This document shows positions 57,590-64,000 of a stretch of 64,000 bases of DNA, one piece after another (positions within the stretch are counted from its first letter, which is position 1; the number at the start of each line of letters is the position of its first letter). Source of the stretch: Owenia fusiformis (taxonomy: Eukaryota > Annelida > Polychaeta > Sabellida > Oweniidae); assembly GCA_903813345.2 (NCBI GenBank), contig CAIIXF020000002.1, positions 7,587,555 to 7,651,554 on the forward strand, in the 5' to 3' direction. Under the pieces are notes generated by a model, which saw only the letters and a list, made by a program, of their open reading frames with translations, was not told the DNA's origin and did no database searches. The position numbers were made by a program, and so were the translations under genes.

Positions 57590-58270
57590 AAGCATAAGAA
57601 TGAGATTTTATAAGAAATAATACACCGAAGGCCGCAGGCCTGAGGTTATTATTTCTTATCAAATCGAATTCGAATGCTTTATCTTACTTAAATCACACAA
57701 ATTCTTATTACAGGTAAATGGTATATTGCAGGTAAATGGTCAATGATCTAATCTGGAAAATTTTATTTCTTTTGAGTTGACTGTTCATTATAATGTAGCC
57801 AATTAATTGTAACACCAAAAAGAGTTGGTTGCATTGACCTCATGAGTGTGAGTTGATGTAAGTGACTGAGTGGGCTATAATTAGTCTAGCTTCAGTGCAC
57901 TACAGGTGACTGTCCAGTCCAGAACATTGCATTTGAATACAGCAGAATATTTGTAAGTAAGATAAGATCAATGATGTAGATAGCAACAAAAATTGATAAA
58001 TTGTTTTATTCTAAAGAATGCACAGTAACAAGAGAAGGGTACATGTATTTTTGTATATTGTTTTTAGGGAATGAAAACTATCAAAAACTGTCAATGGTCA
58101 TTTATGTCTCACTTGTTTTTGATAGCTTGCCAAGTGTACATTCTTTAAAAACAATAGAAATATAATGCACTTTCCTTTTGATAAAACCATACATTCTTAA
58201 AAATAAACCACAGCAAATTCTATTGTGTTGCTACCCAAGTGGGATTTAATATAATATAAATCATTCAAAT
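57590..58270 (+). repeat. Diverged third copy of duplication D
   Basis: It shares the order of modules with 7860-8400: a GAAGGCCGCAGGCCTGAGG hairpin, AGGTAAATGG, CTTCAGTGCACTAC, ATTCTT...AATAGAAA, and the end block near AAACCACAGCAAATTC. Confidence 0.65.
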
Positions 58271-58286
58271 GGAACTAAACCATACA

Positions 58287-58904
58287 CAGGGGACGTACCA
58301 AATTAAGCGTGACAGTTTAATGCGCGGGTTACGGAACAACACGAGGGCGATGAAAGAGCAAACTGATGTTTTCATCGTTTTAGAAAGATCTGGTCTAATT
58401 TCTGTAACAATATCCTAGACAGTGAACTTGGCGGTCAATTTCATAATAAGCCTACACAAACTCCAATATATGGTATAAGACGCGGGTAAGATACGGTATA
58501 CACGCAAATTCCAATTCCTTATTTTGTACTTTAACGTTCAGCGCGTTATACATTCGGATTTTGTATAATCTGAAATTCACCGTCAAGTTCACTGTCTAGG
58601 ATGTTGTTACAGACATTTACTACGTATATCTAAAAATATCTAGAAACTAGACCACATCTTTCTGAATTAAACGACGAAAAATCTGTTTGCTCAAATTTCA
58701 TCACCCTTATGACTGGGTCACATTTGCTCCGATCCATCGGCCGGCTCCCGGCCGATTGAGTGTTTTGCTCAATATTGTATTCAATTTTGAACAAAATACT
58801 CACGCCGTAGTGAAAATCCAGTGGCAAATGTGACCAAGGCATGAGCTTGTGTTGGTTCGTACCCCGCGCGTTCAACTGTCAGGCTTAATTTGGTACGTAC
58901 CCTG
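58287..58904. mobile_element. 618-bp foldback/MITE element
   Basis: Left end CAGGGGACGTACCAAATTAAG and right end TTAATTTGGTACGTACCCTG are inverted. A second internal inverted pair, TCCTAGACAGTGAACTTG and CAAGTTCACTGTCTAGGA, lies at about 58420 and 58583. No coding sequence. Confidence 0.8.
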
Positions 58905-59949
58905 TAGTTAGTAATAAAGTTGGCAATTCATGATTTTCAGCTGCGCGGTCAATGGGGGGTCAAACAGACCAGGTTTTGAAGGAGATAAGCCAAATGTCTT
59001 ACTTGAACTCAAAATCGCACCTTAAGGTAGTTTTATCTTCGGAGGCTTAGAAATTACTAGATCCGGTTGGTGTATATTATCCTACACTGCTATATGTATA
59101 ATAACATTAAAAATAAATTTGATATCTATTGCAGTATTGGCAAAATGAATAACCGAATATCGCCTAGATTTACTCGGGAAAACCAATATGCGGAGTATAT
59201 CACCACGATATACTCCGAAAACCCCAATATGCGGAGGATAGTGGCGGTACACTCCATCCGCTTGTTGATTTCCCGCTAAATTGACTCCATTTGGCATGGA
59301 ATTCATTTTGCAATGATATTATACATTTAGTACACTCCTTGTAAGAATAGGATAATAAGAACATCCTATGATTTTGAGGAATATCATTTTAATCATCTCG
59401 GTGATATTGATATATGCACTCATTCGCTTTCCTCTCTCGTGCAGATATCAATATCACCTCGTAGATGAAAACGATAATCCTTAAAATCATAGGATATTCT
59501 ATAATTGTCAAAATGGCTTCATTATCGAACAAAAACTGGTGTCACCAACTTTGTTTTTTCTTAAAGGTAAACATTTGATCCTCTTTGTATTGGGAATAGG
59601 CGATTGGCGGACATAAAAGGGACTAAATGATAAAAACAAACTGAATTATAGTGTTGTTGTTGTTTTTTATTTATGAACACGGGAAATTTTAAGTCATAAA
59701 CTATATTTCATATAATTGGTCTTCGAAAAAATACATTTTTCAATTTTCTTTCTGTTTCTATGTTTCAAATTTAATACGAAAGTGCAACAAAAATACATCA
59801 AAAATACCATAACTGGGTATAAATTTAATCCATCAAAATCATCAAAAGTGTGATATCCAGAAAGGAGTGCTTGCTCCATTATGGTTTCCCCATGAAAAAA
59901 TTAATTCATTTGGTTCTTTGCGTTATAATGTGAAATTATTTAGTTTTAG
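58905..59949. other. Intergenic with a hairpin
   Basis: 59366-59496 is a hairpin with arms CCTATGATTTT.../...AAAATCATAGG and GGTGATATTGATAT/ATATCAATATCACC. AATATGCGGAG occurs twice at about 59186 and 59226. No gene. Confidence 0.5.
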
Positions 59950-60235
59950 GTCCGTTCGGGTCAAAGTGTATTTTTGGTATGTTTATAATAATCAACGGAA
60001 ACCAATGGCCCCTATTGGGATATCATTATATCCCAATGTTAAGTCAATAGTGCACATCTCTATGTTAAGTCAATACACCCTTCCTGGACTTATATGTAAT
60101 GACCTCAACCTCGGCCTCAGCCCATGTGTGTTCAACTGTTTAAATATTTTCCGATTTTTAAATGTTTTTCATGTGACATTGATATTCATGTTTCACCTAA
60201 AAATAATTTATTTTGACCATGGGGATATTTGACCA
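59950..60235 (+). repeat. Dispersed repeat, second copy of 25040-25300
   Basis: Shares GGAAACCAATGGCC, GTTAAGTCAATA, GACCTCAACCTC and the CATGGGGATAT end with the copy inside the 20-26 kb transposon. Confidence 0.7.
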
Positions 60236-60381
60236 AACTACCTTAATTCAAATACCCGTACAGGATGACTTTCCCATTGACAACCTCCTTTCAAAGTTAT
60301 AAAACTTTTTTGGAAACAAGTCAGCGTATCAAAGTAAAACAGTTGGCGTTCATTCATTGGACCGAGCCAAATCCAGACAGG

Positions 60382-60416
60382 TATAAAATGCCAAGCGTGG
60401 CTTGGCTGACCATTCA
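60382..60416 (+). promoter_or_regulatory. TATA box and initiator of the EF-hand gene
   Basis: TATAAAA at 60382-60388, then an initiator-like CATTCAACT about 30 bp downstream. A leader exon to 60480 ends in a consensus donor, AAAG|GTAAGGAG. Confidence 0.65.
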
Positions 60417-60565
60417 ACTACGACGACGGACTTTTTCGGATCGACTTCTAACAGACCCCTAGAAACCGGATATTAGAAAGGTAAGGAGTCATAATGAACT
60501 TATGATATTTATCAGTTTGACTATATCCTATAAAGCTATTGTTCTGACATTTTTGAAAATTGAAA

Positions 60566-60753
60566 ATCCTAACTTTTGTATATTTTAGTTTGTTTTGTAG
60601 TTTAGCTATCATATCTGTGTCCTCTTATATTTTGATACTTCTCTGCCATGTTATTTTCGGAAAAATTAACATGGCTGAACTCCCTTAATTACAAAAGGCC
60701 ACAGCTTTGCTGCACATTATACATTACTATCTGAAATATACAAAAGTTAGGAT
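60566..60753. repeat. Foldback element in the leader intron
   Basis: Ends ATCCTAACTTTTGTATATTT and its inverse. The interior CTCTGCCATGTTATTTTC...AACATGGCTGAA is shared with the element at 61384-61779. Confidence 0.75.
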
Positions 60754-60921
60754 AAATATAAATGTTTCTATTTTTTAATAAACTGTTTCAAAATGGTCTT
60801 TGATTGCTTATTTTTTAAATTCAAAGTAGTCTCAAACATTTCTGTTTTGACTGTAATATTATTCCCTCTGAATTAAATAGAAACATTAATTTATGTTCCA
60901 CGATACAAAATGTTGTTCCAG

Positions 60922-63855
60922 ATGCAGTCATTCACGTTAATAAGTCTTGCGGTGGTTTTGCTTGCTACGTTTCAAAGAGGGACAGCCACAGACGAGGCTG
61001 GAGTGCTTGAGGGTATTCTAAAAAGGTAATTACTGAATATTTAGTTTTTTTAAAGATGTGTCGATAAGAACAAATGCACTTAGTGAAGTGCTGTACATGA
61101 TAAGTTATCGCAACTTACGACCCGTGATGGTTACTTTTTGGCTGAAAACCAGAAGTCCACATATTTGTTAGATGTGTAAAGTGTAAATTATTCATTTTTA
61201 TTACAGGATACTTGAGGACATGGTTGATGACCAAATCCAAGTAAAAGAGATCGATGCGAGCAGTATAAAGGATAGCCCTGGCTCAACGCTCACCAAATGC
61301 TTAGGAGTATCCTCAATGAGGAGTTTAGGCAGGTAAAACACCTCTCATCACTTCACTAAATACATTAATATTCTCTCGTATAGTTAGAGTCCATTTCACT
61401 GCTTCATTTCGTCAGTAGAACGGCAAATATAAGAAATTGGGAGACCATTGTGCAATAATATATGGAAAAGTATATTCATAATGTACATGAATGACATTTG
61501 TATATCTTGGATTGCTTCTAGTTTGGCTTATAAAGTGTGTGGCGTCTTATATTTGGATGTTTCTCTGCCATGTTATTTTCAATAAGATTAACATGGCTGA
61601 AATTCTTCAAATTACAAGACGGCACAGGCTTATTGCACAAAAAACTAAAAAATCTGAAATATACAAATGTCATTCATGTACATTATGAATATACTTTTCC
61701 ATATATTATTGCACAATGGTCTCCCAATTTCTTATTTTTGCCGTTCTACTGACGAAATGAAGCAGTGAAATGGACTCTAAATAGTTTATGTCAAATGCCA
61801 ATATTTGAATTATTATGCTTGGAAGTTTACAATAAGCTAATTGGTCTTCATTTCGCAAAATTTTAGCACGCTGCCAAAGAGAGGCCGGTGTGAAAGAAAT
61901 TATGGTCCCTTAGGGATTATGGTCCCCTTTCTAAACGGTCTTTACTGGTCCTGATTGTGTAAGATAATAAGTAAAAGAGTTGTATTTAGGTCACCATATA
62001 AATCAATGGAAAGTAGGACCATAATTTGATAGGACCTCCTACCCTTTTACACCTGGCTGAGATACTTGCTTTCAGAATTTAATTCATGCATGCACATTTC
62101 AAATTGTTCAATTGGATGAATTTAATCCATGCATGCATATTTTAATGGGTTGAATCGGTACAATCATTGCCACAAATCATCAGTCAATACGTCACTCATC
62201 ATTTTCCGACGACTGCGCATATAGCGAAAGTGGATGAAATTTTCCCATTCCGTACAATGCGGAAGTACGTAGACTTGCCAAATTAATAGGAAAAATTCGA
62301 ATGCATTAGTTACACCTGACTTCTAATTAGTAGGCCTACTTATGCTGTCAATTGACTTGATTTTTTTTTAATTGTTCCACTCTAAGAACTAAGTCAAGAA
62401 GCGTGATAAAAATTTATCAGCATTTGAGAAAAGTCAACTGAATGAATGTTTTTTCATGCAATTCTAATACCAAGATTAACCAAATTTTAAAAACACGATA
62501 GCCTATATTACTTTTAGTTTGAAACACCGGTGGTATTTTTAGTTTTTGGCTTGTAAGTGATAAAAGAATCGACAAAAATTTAACAATTACCTCCCGTTCA
62601 AGTTCCATTCATTTTATTAGATAAATTGGTAGATTTAATATCACTGAATATGGCATTGCTTGTTGAGGACCACACAACATTACCGTTTATCATTTATTTG
62701 AGATTTAAGCAGGGGTCCATTTTATAGAAATAATTGTTTTAAAAGATTTCTTGTTCTCGGATCAATTACTATTATGAATAATCAGGGTAAAAGCTTTTCT
62801 ACTACTATGGTATGTGCTTGCAGAGATAGCCCGTATCGCAAAAATCATATATCCTTTCACCTCGCATCATATCATATGCTTTATTGATGTTAGAATATAT
62901 TTTCCTATATATAACCTTTCCAAAAACCGATTCATAAGAAGATAATCCGTTGTAAACTTCAAAAATATCAAAATCAATTTTTTTCTTTTTTTGTGGTCCC
63001 TGTTGAATCATTCAATAATAAGTAAACGGTAATGTTGACATGCTCTCAACAGGTGAAAACCTGTATATAGGAATATATGTTTTATTATTTAAACATATGA
63101 AAACAATTGGCGGATCAACAAAAAACAGGATGATGTCATTTTGAATGCAAAATATAGTCCGACGGACGATCTTATTTTCAAATAAACAGATAGAATCAAT
63201 ATGTCATGCTAATAACCTTTCCAAAAATTGATTCATGAGTAGATAATCTGTTGTAAACTTCAAAAATATCAAAATCTAATATTTTTTATTTTTTGTGGAC
63301 CCTCTTAATTCCCTCATGATCAATAATAAGAAAATGGTAATGTTGACAAGTGCTCAACAAGTGAAAATGTATACAGGAATAGACCTATATGTTTTATCAT
63401 TAAAAGTCATCAAAACGATTGAAGGACCAACAGGAGGAAACAGCTTAATTAATAAGTCTTATCTGAAAAATTCATTTATCACTATATTTGGTCGAGAGTT
63501 AGCTAACAGTCCGAGTAGTTTTATGAAGTCAAGCATTTATTTTGATTTCTAGGAAATTCAGGATTTTCGATGACGATTACTCAGGAAGGATTAATCTTGT
63601 AGAATTCAATGAGGAACTGAGGAACAGATGTCAAATAAGTCAATCTGAAAGAAGACAACTCTTCGAATCATTGGATAAAGATGGGGGCGGGTTGAGCTAT
63701 AACGAATTTTCGATGACGATTACTCAGGAAGGATTAATCTTGTAGAATTCAATGAGGAACTGAGGAACAGATGTCAAATAAGTCAATCTGAAAGAAGACA
63801 ACTCTTCGAATCATTGGATAAAGATGGGGGCGGGTTGAGCTATAACGCTTTTCAG
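60922..63855 (+). CDS. Secreted EF-hand protein, calcyphosin-like; 5' part, runs off the window
   Basis: Exon model: leader about 60414-60480 (non-coding); intron with acceptor TTGTTCCAG ending at 60921; coding exon 60922-61025; exon 61207-61332; exon 63553-63855 with donor CAG|GTGAG. Phases match at each junction. The protein starts MQSFTLISLAVVLLATFQRG, a signal peptide, then a short linker region. Next is an EF-hand with loop DDDYSGRINLVE (canonical ligands at positions 1, 3, 5, 12) and a second hand, LFESLDKDGGGLSYNEF, whose loop is one residue short of the normal twelve. The pair order resembles calcyphosin-type proteins, but those are usually cytosolic. The last exon contains a 143-bp tandem duplication, which shifts the frame and gives a stop at 63745. 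Further exons lie beyond the window. Confidence 0.65.
61384..61779. repeat. Foldback element in the third intron
   Basis: Arms of about 110 bp (TTAGAGTCCATTTCACTGCT at left, inverse at right) surround a core related to 60640-60753. Confidence 0.8.
61888..62052. mobile_element. 165-bp MITE, copy 2
   Basis: Second copy of the element at 42496-42662, with most differences near its left end. It lies in an intron of the EF-hand gene. Confidence 0.8.
62915..63404 (+). repeat. Two-copy local repeat in the third intron
   Basis: 62915-63093 and 63219-63404 are diverged direct copies about 304 bp apart. They share GTTGTAAACTTCAAAAATAT and GGTAATGTTGACA. Confidence 0.75.
63564..63849 (+). repeat. 143-bp tandem duplication inside an EF-hand exon
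   Basis: The stretch starting TTTTCGATGACG at 63564 repeats exactly from 63707. The copies differ only at the end of the unit, AACGAATTTTCG against AACGCTTTTCAG. Period 143 is not a multiple of three. Confidence 0.9.
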
Positions 63856-64000
63856 GTGAGATATTTTGAAATGTTTTCACTTTCTTTAAAGTGAAAGGAT
63901 GTGTCTGGATATATGCCCTTTTGGTCCCTCGGTCAAATGTATGTGAAATATGTTTTTATTACTGTCCTAGTTATATTTGATAAGTATATTTACTTTATAT

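Noticed and set aside
60910-60921. Met codon 12 nt upstream of the EF-hand start
   Set aside because: It lies before a good acceptor (TTGTTCCAG) that matches the leader exon donor at 60481, so it is probably intronic.

Overview
This is AT-rich animal nuclear DNA, not bacterial. It has GT-AG introns, TATA and initiator promoters, AATAAA signals, a somatomedin-B family of secreted or membrane proteins, a spliced EF-hand gene, several non-LTR retrotransposons and many foldback and MITE elements. The gene content and repeat types fit a marine invertebrate. A lophotrochozoan (brachiopod, mollusc or similar) is my guess; the species cannot be fixed from the sequence.

Layout. 1-2890: a partial copy of a transposon terminal repeat, then about 65 copies of a 40-bp minisatellite. 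3480-7430, 12485-19990 and 29535-41460: three copies (A, B, C) of one segment. Each carries an intact, intronless gene of 608-619 codons (4879-6738, 16470-18296, 35384-37219) for a cysteine-rich protein with a signal peptide, a furin-type site, a somatomedin-B domain and a C-terminal hydrophobic segment. The same upstream flank, the same 20-bp satellite and the same pogo-like MITE surround each gene. Copies B and C are broken by later insertions, and the sister copies give the empty sites. 7640-10360 and 43120-45600 form a second segmental duplication, with a third diverged piece at 57590-58270. 19991-26399 is bounded by inverted repeats of about 325 bp and encloses two convergent spliced genes: a DDE transposase with a DxWH motif (Mutator-like), and a small protein ending in a motif like the intracellular 'ballast' domain of P2X7. 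27895-29436 is a frameshifted, intronless copy of an RS/KH-rich nuclear protein. 38764-41280 and 49600-51900 are 5'-truncated LINEs, and 10250-10890 is a LINE 3' end.

Right third. An intact intronless type II membrane protein with a DTD motif, glycosyltransferase-like, lies at 48155-49504. A LINE sits in its 3' flank. A repeat field follows, including an almost perfect 854-bp palindrome at 56428-57281. From 60382 to the window end runs the 5' part of a spliced EF-hand gene (calcyphosin-like loops, N-terminal signal peptide). Its last visible exon carries a 143-bp tandem duplication that breaks the reading frame.

The host genes show no common pathway. The strongest candidate for something new is the two-gene, long-inverted-repeat transposon at 19991-26399.
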